Positions 12,001 to 20,389 of a stretch of DNA of 64,000 nt are shown here, piece by piece. The stretch is taken from contig OZ025788.1 in assembly GCA_964019425.1 (NCBI GenBank), positions 1-64,000 of the forward strand. Reading direction: 5' to 3'. The stretch comes from Flectonema sp. DT1601 (lineage: Eukaryota > Euglenozoa > Diplonemea > Diplonemida > Diplonemidae). The stretch's first letter is position 1. Every line of letters begins with the position of its first letter. The notes under the pieces are model-generated. The model was given only the letters and a program-made list of their open reading frames with translations, was not told the DNA's origin and made no database searches. Made by a program: the position numbers and the translations under genes.

Positions 12001-13765
12001 CGGGTTTGCGGGTTTGCGGGTTTGCGGGTTTGCGGGTTTGCGGGTTTGCGGGTTTGCGGGTTTGCGGGTTTGCGGGTTTGCGGGTTTGCGGGTTTGCGGG
12101 TTTGCGGGTTTGCGGGTTTGCGGGTTTGCGGGTTTGCGGGTTTGCGGGTTTGCGGGTTTGCGGGTTTGCGGGTTTGCGGGTTTGCGGGTTTGCGGGTTTG
12201 CGGGTTTGCGGGTTTGCGGGTTTGCGGGTTTGCGGGTTTGCGGGTTTGCGGGTTTGCGGGTTTGCGGGTTTGCGGGTTTGCGGGTTTGCGGGTTTGCGGG
12301 TTTGCGGGTTTGCGGGTTTGCGGGTTTGCGGGTTTGCGGGTTTGCGGGTTTGCGGGTTTGCGGGTTTGCGGGTTTGCGGGTTTGCGGGTTTGCGGGTTTG
12401 CGGGTTTGCGGGTTTGCGGGTTTGCGGGTTTGCGGGTTTGCGGGTTTGCGGGTTTGCGGGTTTGCGGGTTTGCGGGTTTGCGGGTTTGCGGGTTTGCGGG
12501 TTTGCGGGTTTGCGGGTTTGCGGGTTTGCGGGTTTGCGGGTTTGCGGGTTTGCGGGTTTGCGGGTTTGCGGGTTTGCGGGTTTGCGGGTTTGCGGGTTTG
12601 CGGGTTTGCGGGTTTGCGGGTTTGCGGGTTTGCGGGTTTGCGGGTTTGCGGGTTTGCGGGTTTGCGGGTTTGCGGGTTTGCGGGTTTGCGGGTTTGCGGG
12701 TTTGCGGGTTTGCGGGTTTGCGGGTTTGCGGGTTTGCGGGTTTGCGGGTTTGCGGGTTTGCGGGTTTGCGGGTTTGCGGGTTTGCGGGTTTGCGGGTTTG
12801 CGGGTTTGCGGGTTTGCGGGTTTGCGGGTTTGCGGGTTTGCGGGTTTGCGGGTTTGCGGGTTTGCGGGTTTGCGGGTTTGCGGGTTTGCGGGTTTGCGGG
12901 TTTGCGGGTTTGCGGGTTTGCGGGTTTGCGGGTTTGCGGGTTTGCGGGTTTGCGGGTTTGCGGGTTTGCGGGTTTGCGGGTTTGCGGGTTTGCGGGTTTG
13001 CGGGTTTGCGGGTTTGCGGGTTTGCGGGTTTGCGGGTTTGCGGGTTTGCGGGTTTGCGGGTTTGCGGGTTTGCGGGTTTGCGGGTTTGCGGGTTTGCGGG
13101 TTTGCGGGTTTGCGGGTTTGCGGGTTTGCGGGTTTGCGGGTTTGCGGGTTTGCGGGTTTGCGGGTTTGCGGGTTTGCGGGTTTGCGGGTTTGCGGGTTTG
13201 CGGGTTTGCGGGTTTGCGGGTTTGCGGGTTTGCGGGTTTGCGGGTTTGCGGGTTTGCGGGTTTGCGGGTTTGCGGGTTTGCGGGTTTGCGGGTTTGCGGG
13301 TTTGCGGGTTTGCGGGTTTGCGGGTTTGCGGGTTTGCGGGTTTGCGGGTTTGCGGGTTTGCGGGTTTGCGGGTTTGCGGGTTTGCGGGTTTGCGGGTTTG
13401 CGGGTTTGCGGGTTTGCGGGTTTGCGGGTTTGCGGGTTTGCGGGTTTGCGGGTTTGCGGGTTTGCGGGTTTGCGGGTTTGCGGGTTTGCGGGTTTGCGGG
13501 TTTGCGGGTTTGCGGGTTTGCGGGTTTGCGGGTTTGCGGGTTTGCGGGTTTGCGGGTTTGCGGGTTTGCGGGTTTGCGGGTTTGCGGGTTTGCGGGTTTG
13601 CGGGTTTGCGGGTTTGCGGGTTTGCGGGTTTGCGGGTTTGCGGGTTTGCGGGTTTGCGGGTTTGCGGGTTTGCGGGTTTGCGGGTTTGCGGGTTTGCGGG
13701 TTTGCGGGTTTGCGGGTTTGCGGGTTTGCGGGTTTGCGGGTTTGCGGGTTTGCAGGTCTGCGGGT
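1..13765 (+). repeat. Tandem array of the octamer GGGTTTGC, about 1,720 units
   Basis: The sequence repeats an 8-base unit with three consecutive G per unit from the first base to about 13,749. It then degrades through units with GCAGG and TCTGCGGG and stops near 13,765. I found only three irregularities inside it, all length changes, near 2,888 (+2), 4,325 (+1) and 5,131 (-1). No substitution is visible, since every plus frame reads the same eight-residue cycle throughout. All six frames are open, so the very long reading frames are a by-product of the period and not genes. The unit is telomere-like in composition (T-run plus G-run). However, the G-rich strand runs 5' to 3' into the window, the wrong direction for a canonical telomere at the left end. 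The array is cut by the window edge, so its full length is unknown. Confidence 0.97.
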
Positions 13766-13771
13766 ATCGGT

Positions 13772-14480
13772 AACTACCCCCCGATATGTGAAAGCAGGCT
13801 TGGCAAATGTAGGATCGCCTGCAACAGTTGCTGTTAGAGAATGCATAATCTCAGGTGCCGCCATATGTCCCATCGGCAACCTGGTTAGCTCAAACCACTC
13901 CCCTCGCTCATCCTGGAATCTGAAATATTTCCTAGAGCGCTCAGGTATGGAAACCTGGTAAAACCCCGTCTTCAAGTCCCATTGGGATGATGTCTCCCTC
14001 GTCACTTGAGAGAGGTACTGAGCAATGTGCTCCAAGGGAACCTTCGGCTTGTACCCGAGTTCGTGCATCATCAAGTTGGCCTCCTTCGTCCACAAGATGA
14101 ATCGCTGCTGTGTTCCAGTTATCCGTTCTTCAGGTATTGTAAAGGGTATTGATTCCAATATCCCGGGGCTGCTTGTTTGGGTTGCAACCCCTGCCTGTAC
14201 TAGCCGGCGTGCATGCTGAGACTGCAGACAAGACTCCCTATGACTCTTTTTATACTGATGGCTTTGGTGAGTACCTTGCCGACACGGGTTGAACGTGAGG
14301 TCCCATACCTCTTCAAACCTCCTGCGTGTCCCATCAGTCATCATCCGTTTTACCTCTTGAACGTCAATGGTCCCCACTTCCTTTACGTGTAGAGGCGTCG
14401 CCCTCTCTTCTTCGGTTGAAGGGAGGCGAGTGGACTTCGACTTCCGAGTGAAGTTCTGCATAAGTCTCCGCGCAGTTCTT
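13772..14480 (-). pseudogene. Reverse transcriptase part of retroelement copy A
   Basis: Minus-strand translation of this stretch aligns by eye with the RT part of copy B at 18,300-18,970. At the DNA level the stretch near 13,830 (gcctgcaacagttgctg and onward to the AA-Leu-Thr-Arg-Leu-Pro-Met-Gly region) matches copy B near 18,340-18,420. It directly adjoins the large octamer array. This is one part of the fossil element and is not an independent gene. Confidence 0.65.
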
Positions 14481-14484
14481 GGAA

Positions 14485-15468
14485 TTACAAATGTTGGGTT
14501 ATGCGGCTTGTGTTCAGGGAGAGAGCCAGCGACCTGTCCGACCCTGCATATCTTAACGTCGTTTCTGATATCTGCTGGTTTGCCGTTTCGTGTTTGGCTA
14601 GTCGACTTATGAGCATCAGCGGAATAACTAATCCTGTCTGTTTCTTCTCGAAAATGAACTTTATTGCACCGCGTTTTATGCTGTGAGCACTGTAATTTTC
14701 CATGCGAGAATCCTTCTTCCAAAGTCCTGTGAGCTTTGCAGTGTCGACTTTTGTTAAACGATCGAAGAATCCCAACCTCATGATGGCTCTGTATATCTCC
14801 TCCGTCCATCTTCCAGTGATTACCGCGAACCTTGAAGCCGTGTACGGATTCTCCCTCTTTCCCTTCGGAATCTGGTTCCAGTCCACAATTACTGTTAAAG
14901 GGTCGCATTGAATGAAGCTGCCCGAGGACAGCGCCGCGACCTCCCCCCAGCGAGACATTGTTTTCCAGGCAATCATTGCGGCGGTTGAAACCCCTAGCTC
15001 CTGTGTTTGACACCATTCTTCCAGGATTCCCCTTGGGATCGGAGTTGCTTGTGACTCGGGCACCGTAGCACCGTCTGCCCTTAAGGCCACCTGAAGGCTC
15101 CTGAGGGGTTGGTTTTCCATCCCGAGGTGTTTCATAATACCCGACAATGCCTTTGCGTAGTTTAGTAGACTTTGTGACTTCGCCCCTGTAGCGGTTACGA
15201 ATAAGACCGCAGAATTTGCATCCATGGGTAGGCTCCTGCCGGTGACCCACTTCACATACCTCGACCATAATCGTTTTCTCTGGTCGATGGTAGACACCGC
15301 CCACATCTTTCTTACGATGGCGCGTACCCGCTTCTCTGCTGCCTTTATGGTGACTTCGTCTTCTGATTGAGTCCTTCTTGTTGGTCTGCGTTGCAAGATC
15401 TGTAAAGTTGCTTGCTCCATTATTCCTTTTCCTTTGACCAACTCGTCTTGCCGCATTTTGGCGATCAT
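14485..15468 (-). CDS. Tyrosine recombinase ORF of retroelement copy A (327 aa)
   Basis: Family signature residues of a phage-integrase-type tyrosine recombinase are visible in order: an Arg in AWKTMSRWGEVA (about residue 175), His-x-x-Arg in HSIKRGA (about 273), and the candidate Tyr in TTLRYAGSD (about 310). In YR retroelements this enzyme integrates a circular DNA copy by recombination in place of a DDE integrase. The start is the ATG at 15,468. It sits between the gag-like ORF upstream and RT downstream, the VIPER/TATE order. It is close to the recombinase of copy B (19,021-20,055). It counts as part of a fossil element. Confidence 0.8.
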   Translation of the reverse strand: MIAKMRQDELVKGKGIMEQATLQILQRRPTRRTQSEDEVTIKAAEKRVRAIVRKMWAVSTIDQRKRLWSRYVKWVTGRSLPMDANSAVLFVTATGAKSQSLLNYAKALSGIMKHLGMENQPLRSLQVALRADGATVPESQATPIPRGILEEWCQTQELGVSTAAMIAWKTMSRWGEVAALSSGSFIQCDPLTVIVDWNQIPKGKRENPYTASRFAVITGRWTEEIYRAIMRLGFFDRLTKVDTAKLTGLWKKDSRMENYSAHSIKRGAIKFIFEKKQTGLVIPLMLISRLAKHETANQQISETTLRYAGSDRSLALSLNTSRITQHL

Positions 15469-15622
15469 GCTCCCGGTTTTTTTGCTTAATAAAGTTATAC
15501 TTGGCCGGGTCCAAGTAAACTTCCTTTCCCGTACTGCGATTCAATTCTTCCGCACCTGCTGGGGCCAACGGCCTGGACCTAAAAAAGCCTTCGTTGGCTT
15601 TGGTTTCGGGGTCCAGGTGTTC

Positions 15623-16357
15623 TTATTTTTCTTCGAAGCTTTTTGAATTGACCTGTCGATGTAGTCGTGTTGATTGGCTTCCATTTCCGTCAATACATCG
15701 CTGAGCCTGGCCCCGTACAACATATCCTTGTTGTACACGAAGCAGCGATAGACTCCTATTGCTTGTATTCTGGCCTTGGCGAGATAATTCGTCTGCAATA
15801 ATGGCGTGTCCCTGCTCCAATGCCTGTTGACGGTTTCTCACGTTAACAGTTTCATGCTCCAATACAGTCTGTCTCTGCCCCGCTGAATTCAAAGCTTGCG
15901 AGGTAACTTGTTCAAGAACCGCTTGCCTCTGCACGGTGTTTGATACCACTTGGCTCGCACCCTCCATAACATGGTGAGACTCCGTACGGGAGACGGGTAA
16001 ACCCTCCGTCACCCCACATGCTCGTAGCATTTCATCGAATCTCTGCACATTCCTGTTTCGCAGATGTGAGAGCATAACTTCCTTTGGCCTCATCGCTATT
16101 CCTTGCAACGAGTCTCTCGAAACACCCAGGAAGGCCATCAACATATCATTAATGATGCTCTCAGCTTGATGCTGTACACACCATCCCCCTAAGTTCATTC
16201 TTACGTCATCCATTTTGTATGTACCTCGTTTTAACTCCTCTTCGCCGAAAGTGCTTTTCCAAGCATCTTCCAAACTTGAAGGAAATCTAAAATCGTACGT
16301 ACTTATTACAGTCGAGGGGGATGGTTGGTCGATTATCATAGGCGTTTGTTGATCCAT
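15623..16357 (-). CDS. Gag-like first ORF of retroelement copy A (244 aa)
   Basis: The ORF starts at an ATG at 16,357 and has no enzyme motif. The middle is rich in Gln and Glu (about residues 125-200) and probably helical. In the neighbouring frame a basic, Pro/Lys-rich tail matches the start of copy B by eye (LSDVLTEMEANQHDYIDR versus MADIITELEVDDNDRLLK). Its place upstream of the recombinase is that of the gag-like ORF in VIPER/DIRS elements, and the gag call rests on that place and on the basic tail. It is part of a fossil element. Confidence 0.5.
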   Translation of the reverse strand: MDQQTPMIIDQPSPSTVISTYDFRFPSSLEDAWKSTFGEEELKRGTYKMDDVRMNLGGWCVQHQAESIINDMLMAFLGVSRDSLQGIAMRPKEVMLSHLRNRNVQRFDEMLRACGVTEGLPVSRTESHHVMEGASQVVSNTVQRQAVLEQVTSQALNSAGQRQTVLEHETVNVRNRQQALEQGHAIIADELSRQGQNTSNRSLSLLRVQQGYVVRGQAQRCIDGNGSQSTRLHRQVNSKSFEEK

Positions 16358-16638
16358 TTTAAATTATTAAATTAATTTAAAGATGCAAGAATGCCTGGAA
16401 GGGCAGATAGGCATAAACGAATCAATCGTAATGCACTATAAAAAGGATGGAAGAAACAAATGGTCGTATTATACTATAGGCTCGACGAATCAATCATGTT
16501 GCACTATAATAAAATAAATGGTAAGACTGCTCACATTAAGAACTGATAAGACAATGGATTGCTACATAGAAATTTGTATCATAAGAATAAAGTGGTGAAC
16601 TACAGCGCTGATCCTGAGAGATTCCTATATTGGTGTTA
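16358..16638 (-). other. 5' leader of retroelement copy A with a short duplicated motif
   Basis: This non-coding AT-rich stretch lies between the octamer array and the gag-like ORF. A motif beginning acgaatcaatc and ending gcactataa occurs twice about 72 bases apart (near 16,415 and 16,487). It is the probable leader/promoter side of the element, inferred from position only. Confidence 0.4.
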
Positions 16639-16729
16639 GGGTTTGCGGGTTTGCGGGTTTGCGGGTTTGCGGGTTTGCGGGTTTGCGGGTTTGCGGGTTT
16701 GCGGGTTTGCGGGTTTGCGGGTTTGCGGG
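16639..16729 (+). repeat. Short GGGTTTGC array between elements A and B
   Basis: About 11 perfect octamer units in the same orientation as the large array. They separate the 5' side of copy A from the 3' side of copy B. The left flank reads ggtgtta followed by the first GGG. The right flank is the start of the 147-base repeat of copy B. This is best read as a remnant of one once-continuous array into which elements inserted. Confidence 0.95.
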
Positions 16730-16730
16730 G

Positions 16731-16877
16731 AATCACCCTTATCAGTCTGCCATATTTATTTGAAACTATAGAACAAGGTATTGTAATTTGTATGAATGAA
16801 CTAATGTAAAGATAATTACACGATATGCTAATGCATAGGGGTGGTTACTGAGTAATGGCGCTTGGCCACAACCCGGC
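16731..16877 (-). repeat. 147-base direct repeat, outer copy, of retroelement B
   Basis: It is identical by eye to 17,223-17,369 except for about three substitutions (for example gtatgaatga versus gtatggatga). It abuts the octamer array at 16,729. Split direct repeats at the 3' side are known from VIPER, Ngaro and PAT-type YR elements, and this fits that design. Confidence 0.9.
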
Positions 16878-17222
16878 GTGGTGGGAAGGGTGGGTGGGAT
16901 TACTTTATCTATTAAGGGAGTACGAAAAGGAGAAAGAGAGCCTATAGAAGTAATGAGAGATGAAATTCGGATACTTTAAATGTAGCGAAACGTAAATATC
17001 AAAATGTTTATTAACGATCGTAAGTATCGCTGATGCTCCTTTCTCGAACGTGTTGCGTCTTATGTCTGAAACAAAATGTGCTGTTTTTCTAGATGTTTTC
17101 TTATTCTTTATTTTATATTGCGTACGAGTTGTTTATGCTTTCTTTTGGATAAACGGTAATGTATTTATAAACGATGAGAGGTAGACATGGCCGACGGATG
17201 GTTGATTCCCACGTAACGGGGG

Positions 17223-17369
17223 AATCACCCTTATCAGTCTGCCATATTTATTTGAAACTATAGAACAAGGTATTGTAATTTGTATGGATGAACTAATGTA
17301 AAGATAATTACACGATATGCTAATGCGTAGGGGTGGTTACTGAGTAATGGCGCTTGGCCACGACCCGGC
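17223..17369 (-). repeat. 147-base direct repeat, inner copy, of retroelement B
   Basis: The partner of 16,731-16,877, 492 bases away in the same orientation. It overlaps the end of the RNase H reading frame. The 345 bases between the two copies hold no recognised ORF. Confidence 0.9.
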
Positions 17370-17814
17370 TACCACCACCACCGCGCAAGTTGAGGAATCG
17401 CCCCAGCGCAAGTTTTGCATCAGCAAGTAGCTTTGGCTGGTTAAGATTAGTTGGAGTGCCCCGTGAAGGATAGTCTGCAGGATTGCATTTTGTTGACACC
17501 CATGATATTGTGTATGCGCAACCTATCCTTTGTAAGTGATTGAGAGATCCTATCACCTCCCTGTTTAGATCGTAAGAGCGTGAGGACATCCCCTTTTTGG
17601 TTGAGAAGGCAACTGTAGTATTATCAACGTAGATATCGATGTGAGATGCTTCTTCAACTGTCTGCAGCGAGAGATGCAGCGCCTTAGCCTCAAGAATGTT
17701 AATGTGCTTCTCGCCCTCTATCGTAGTCCAGCGTTGCCCCAGAATCTTCATCTCCGCTTGTTTAGAAATAATAACTGCACCCCATCCGGTGTTAGAAGCG
17801 TCAACAAACATCAT
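17320..17814 (-). CDS. RNase H domain of retroelement copy B (164 aa)
   Basis: The N-terminus carries MMFVDASNTGWGAVI, the first Asp motif of retroelement RNase H. It is followed by an EAKAL Glu motif (about residue 42), YVDNTTV (about 62) and NPADYPSRG (about 112), typical of the DIRS/Ty3-like RNase H fold. The tail overlaps the inner 147-base repeat. It is part of a fossil element. Confidence 0.75.
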   Translation of the reverse strand: MMFVDASNTGWGAVIISKQAEMKILGQRWTTIEGEKHINILEAKALHLSLQTVEEASHIDIYVDNTTVAFSTKKGMSSRSYDLNREVIGSLNHLQRIGCAYTISWVSTKCNPADYPSRGTPTNLNQPKLLADAKLALGRFLNLRGGGGSRVVAKRHYSVTTPTH

Positions 17815-17908
17815 AATAGAGCCGTCATCAGAGAAGGACTTGATCTCTCGAACCTGTGATACCTCACCTACCCACTGCTCTATCTGTTTCCTGACCGAGA
17901 TCGGAATG

Positions 17909-18970
17909 CTAATGCACGTTAACGTCGCAAACTCCCCGATTGAGTGAATTTGTTATTCTTCCAAAGAACTTTAACGCATACCAGAAGTTACCTGGGTGAA
18001 CCCTCGTAATTGCAGAAGCATGCAGAAGCCTCCCTGCTAAGCTTTCAACACCCCCTGCTGTAGGATTAGTAAGATCTGAGTCCTGGACCTTGTTGCGTAG
18101 CTTCTTCGCTACCGATACCGTATGGTCAAGATGATTAAAATGAACACCCAAAAAGTCATAGTCTGTAGCAGCCCGGATAGTTTCAGCTGCTTTCCATGTC
18201 ACATTACAGTCAGCTGCTATTTTGTTAACACCATCAGTAGCTGCCTCGACCTTATTAAGATCACCAGATATTCTAATATTATCTATCCATATGTCAGTTA
18301 CGACACCTTTGTAAGTAAACTCAGGCTTAGCATATGTTGGATCGCCTGCCACTGTAGCAGTCAAAGTGTGCATGATCTCGGGCGCTGCTACGTGTCCCAT
18401 TGGCAGCCTCGTTAGCTCAAACCAATTATGTGCACTATTTTGAAACCTGAAGAATCTTTTCGATGCCTGAGGGATCGGTACTTGGTAAAAGCCTGTTCTT
18501 AAGTCCCATTGGGATGCGACCTCCTTCTCCGTCCGATCAAGATAACATGAAATGTGCCCAAGTGGAACTTTCGGATCATAGCCTAAGCTCCTAGCCTGCT
18601 GGTTTGCCTCCCTCGTCCATAATATAAACCTTTGCCTGTTTGCTCCTTCCCGCTCTTCTAATACAGTAAATGGGATCGATTCGAGTTCTCCAGGGCCGCC
18701 TGCCTGGGTAGCGATACCTGCCTCTACAAGTTTGTTCGCATGCTCAGTCTGTAATTCTGACCTCTTGTTTCCCTTTCTGTAGCTAACCTTGCCTTTCCTT
18801 GGGTTAAATGTTAAGTTGCAGACTTCTTTAAATCTTTTGGGGGTTTCTTTTGTCATCATCTTCTCCACCTTCTGAACCCCCAGCGGCTTAACAGGGTGAA
18901 CGTGAAGTGGACTCGATCGCTCCTCCTCCGTCGTCGGTATTCTAGTGATCTTCGACTTTCGTGTGAAGTT
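17909..18970 (-). CDS. Reverse transcriptase domain of retroelement copy B
   Basis: This is the C-terminal portion of a long open minus frame. RT-like blocks in order are SQWDLRTGFYQVPI, FELTRLPMGHVAAPEIM and TDIWIDNIRISGD, then a thumb-like tail (TDYDFLGVHFNH, SLAGRLLHASAITRVHPG). These match the RT of DIRS-like elements by motif order. The upstream part of the same open frame is the shadow of the recombinase gene. It is part of a fossil element. Confidence 0.75.
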   Translation of the reverse strand, partial: NFTRKSKITRIPTTEEERSSPLHVHPVKPLGVQKVEKMMTKETPKRFKEVCNLTFNPRKGKVSYRKGNKRSELQTEHANKLVEAGIATQAGGPGELESIPFTVLEEREGANRQRFILWTREANQQARSLGYDPKVPLGHISCYLDRTEKEVASQWDLRTGFYQVPIPQASKRFFRFQNSAHNWFELTRLPMGHVAAPEIMHTLTATVAGDPTYAKPEFTYKGVVTDIWIDNIRISGDLNKVEAATDGVNKIAADCNVTWKAAETIRAATDYDFLGVHFNHLDHTVSVAKKLRNKVQDSDLTNPTAGGVESLAGRLLHASAITRVHPGNFWYALKFFGRITNSLNRGVCDVNVH

Positions 18971-19020
18971 TTGCATCACCCGCCTAACCATCGTTGCACT
19001 CATAGGTGATTTGTTACCCG

Positions 19021-20055
19021 CTAGGTTTGTAGAGATACCGCGATGCTCTTGTCGGACCCTGCGTACCTCAGCGTTGTTTCTGAGACTTGTTCGTTTGACG
19101 TCTCGTGCTTCGCCAGTCTGCTGATGAGATACGTTGGGATGGCCTTCCTCGGGTTCCCCGCGTTGAAATTGAATATGTGTTGGATCGCACCTCTCTTCAC
19201 ACTGTGGCCGCTGTAGCCCTTCATAGCTGGGTCCCGCTTCCACAAGACCCCGACCCTCGCCGTGTCGGTGCTGCAAAGGGTTTCGAACGGCGAGAGCTTC
19301 CTTATAAGTCTGTTGATTTCTTGGACTTGGTCGCCACTGATCACAACGAATCTTGACGTTGTGTAAGGGTTTCTCTTCTTTCCCTTTGGTGTTTGCCCCC
19401 AATCTATTATAACTTGCAGTGGATCTAGGTTTATGAATTGCACTGACGATAACTTTGCCACTTCCCCCCATCGGGACATTGTCTTCCATGCTATGATCGC
19501 TGTCGCTTTGAGGTCGGGCTTTTGTTCCAACGCCCACTGCATCAGTACTTCCTTTTTGATAGGTGTTGCTTGGCTCCCCGGAATCGCTGCACCATCCGCC
19601 CTTAGAGCTGCTGCTAGGCTTCTGAGAGGCTGATTGTCCCTTCCTATCTTTTTCATTATTGCCGAGAGACCCTTCGCATAATTCAGAAGGCCCTGAGGCT
19701 TTGCCCCTGTTGCAACTGTAAACAGAACCGCTGTGTCCGCATTGTTCGTCAGGTTCCGCTCGATCGCCCATTTCATGAACCGCGACCATAATCGTTTTCT
19801 CTGTTCTAGCGTTGACGGTGCCCACATCCCTTTCACTACGTTGTCCAGCTTTCCTAGTGCCCTGTTGACTGAGACCGGATCTTCTGGATGTGTTACCTTT
19901 GTGGGCTGCCTCCTCAAGATTCCTAGAACTGATTCCGCCATCACACCATTTCTTGTTATTAAGTCTCCGTGATGCGTTGCTCCAATTTGTTTTCCCAGTT
20001 TGTTGTACGGGGTAACGCCTGGCTGGGCCCAGGCGCCCCCACCTGCTGTTGGCAT
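19021..20055 (-). CDS. Tyrosine recombinase ORF of retroelement copy B (344 aa)
   Basis: Signature residues are present: AWKTMSRWGEVAKL (Arg, about residue 190), HSVKRGAIQH (His-x-x-Arg, about 285) and SETTLRYAGSDKS (Tyr, about 332). It is strongly similar to copy A's recombinase over its whole length (for example RKRLWSRFMKWA versus RKRLWSRYVKWV). It lies between the gag-like end and RT, in VIPER/TATE order. It is part of a fossil element. Confidence 0.82.
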   Translation of the reverse strand: MPTAGGGAWAQPGVTPYNKLGKQIGATHHGDLITRNGVMAESVLGILRRQPTKVTHPEDPVSVNRALGKLDNVVKGMWAPSTLEQRKRLWSRFMKWAIERNLTNNADTAVLFTVATGAKPQGLLNYAKGLSAIMKKIGRDNQPLRSLAAALRADGAAIPGSQATPIKKEVLMQWALEQKPDLKATAIIAWKTMSRWGEVAKLSSVQFINLDPLQVIIDWGQTPKGKKRNPYTTSRFVVISGDQVQEINRLIRKLSPFETLCSTDTARVGVLWKRDPAMKGYSGHSVKRGAIQHIFNFNAGNPRKAIPTYLISRLAKHETSNEQVSETTLRYAGSDKSIAVSLQT

Positions 20056-20328
20056 TCAGTTTTGCTTCCTGGGGGTTTGAGCCCCACGTCCGTTTCCCGA
20101 GAGCGGTCTTGACGGCTTCTTCCATGTAAACGGTCTTTTCTTCTTCTCAACATTAAGCATTGCCTTCAAGAGCCTATCGTTGTCATCCACTTCCAGCTCT
20201 GTAATGATATCGGCCATTTCAAGGCCTCTGTCGATCCAACCGGTCTGCATACGCAATGTCGTCAAGATACGATTCCCAAGGCTCACCATCTCATCCATTT
20301 CTTGCCATAGAGTAACCCGTTCCGCCAC
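20056..20328 (-). CDS. End of the gag-like ORF of retroelement copy B
   Basis: An open stretch of 90 residues with a helical middle and a basic tail (KKKRPFTWKKPSRP) that resembles the basic tail in copy A. It opens from the octamer array side with no clear ATG. It is part of a fossil element. Confidence 0.45.
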   Translation of the reverse strand: MAERVTLWQEMDEMVSLGNRILTTLRMQTGWIDRGLEMADIITELEVDDNDRLLKAMLNVEKKKRPFTWKKPSRPLSGNGRGAQTPRKQN

Positions 20329-20337
20329 ACGGATCCC

Positions 20338-20389
20338 GGGTTTGCGGGTTTGCGGGTTTGCGGGTTTGCGGGTTTGCAGGTTTGCAGGT
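20338..20389 (+). repeat. Short GGGTTTGC array between elements B and C
   Basis: Six and a half units, the last two being the variant TTTGCAGG. The same variant marks the right edge of the large array near 13,750. It separates minus-strand copy B from plus-strand copy C, which face away from each other here. Confidence 0.93.

Larger units (their letters stand above)
13766..16638 (-). mobile_element. Retroelement copy A, tyrosine-recombinase (DIRS/VIPER/TATE-like), partial
   Basis: A minus-strand element lies between two octamer arrays. From its 5' side (right) it has a leader of about 280 bases, a gag-like ORF, a tyrosine recombinase ORF, and part of a reverse transcriptase at the left. The order gag, recombinase, RT is that of kinetoplastid VIPER and TATE elements. 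Classical DIRS has the recombinase downstream of RT. It belongs to the same family as copy B but to a different subfamily, since the recombinases are clearly alike yet diverged. It is a broken, incomplete copy. Its recombinase frame is still open, which suggests moderate age. Confidence 0.8.
16730..20337 (-). mobile_element. Retroelement copy B, tyrosine-recombinase (VIPER/TATE-like), with terminal direct repeats
   Basis: A minus-strand element flanked on both sides by octamer repeats. From the right: the end of a gag-like ORF (20,056-20,328), tyrosine recombinase (19,021-20,055), reverse transcriptase (about 17,909-18,970), RNase H (17,320-17,814), and a 3' region holding two copies of a 147-base direct repeat (16,731-16,877 and 17,223-17,369). 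The repeats differ at about three positions, which suggests a fairly recent arrival if they were identical at insertion. The copy is incomplete, with a handful of breaks. It is the most complete of the three copies here and defines the domain order gag-YR-RT-RH. Confidence 0.85.

Noticed and set aside
1-13765. CRISPR array or protein-coding tandem repeats
   Set aside because: There are no spacers; the octamer is contiguous.
1-13765. Simple call of a chromosome-end telomere
   Set aside because: The G-rich strand points away from the left end, the opposite of a canonical telomere, and retroelements with more octamer arrays lie inside.
4-13961. Three plus-strand reading frames of about 4,600 codons
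   Set aside because: They are a by-product of an 8-base repeat without stop codons. All six frames are open and there is no gene structure.
17909-20125. A single 738-residue protein
   Set aside because: Only the C-terminal part has RT character. The first part overlaps the recombinase gene in another frame and is a shadow.
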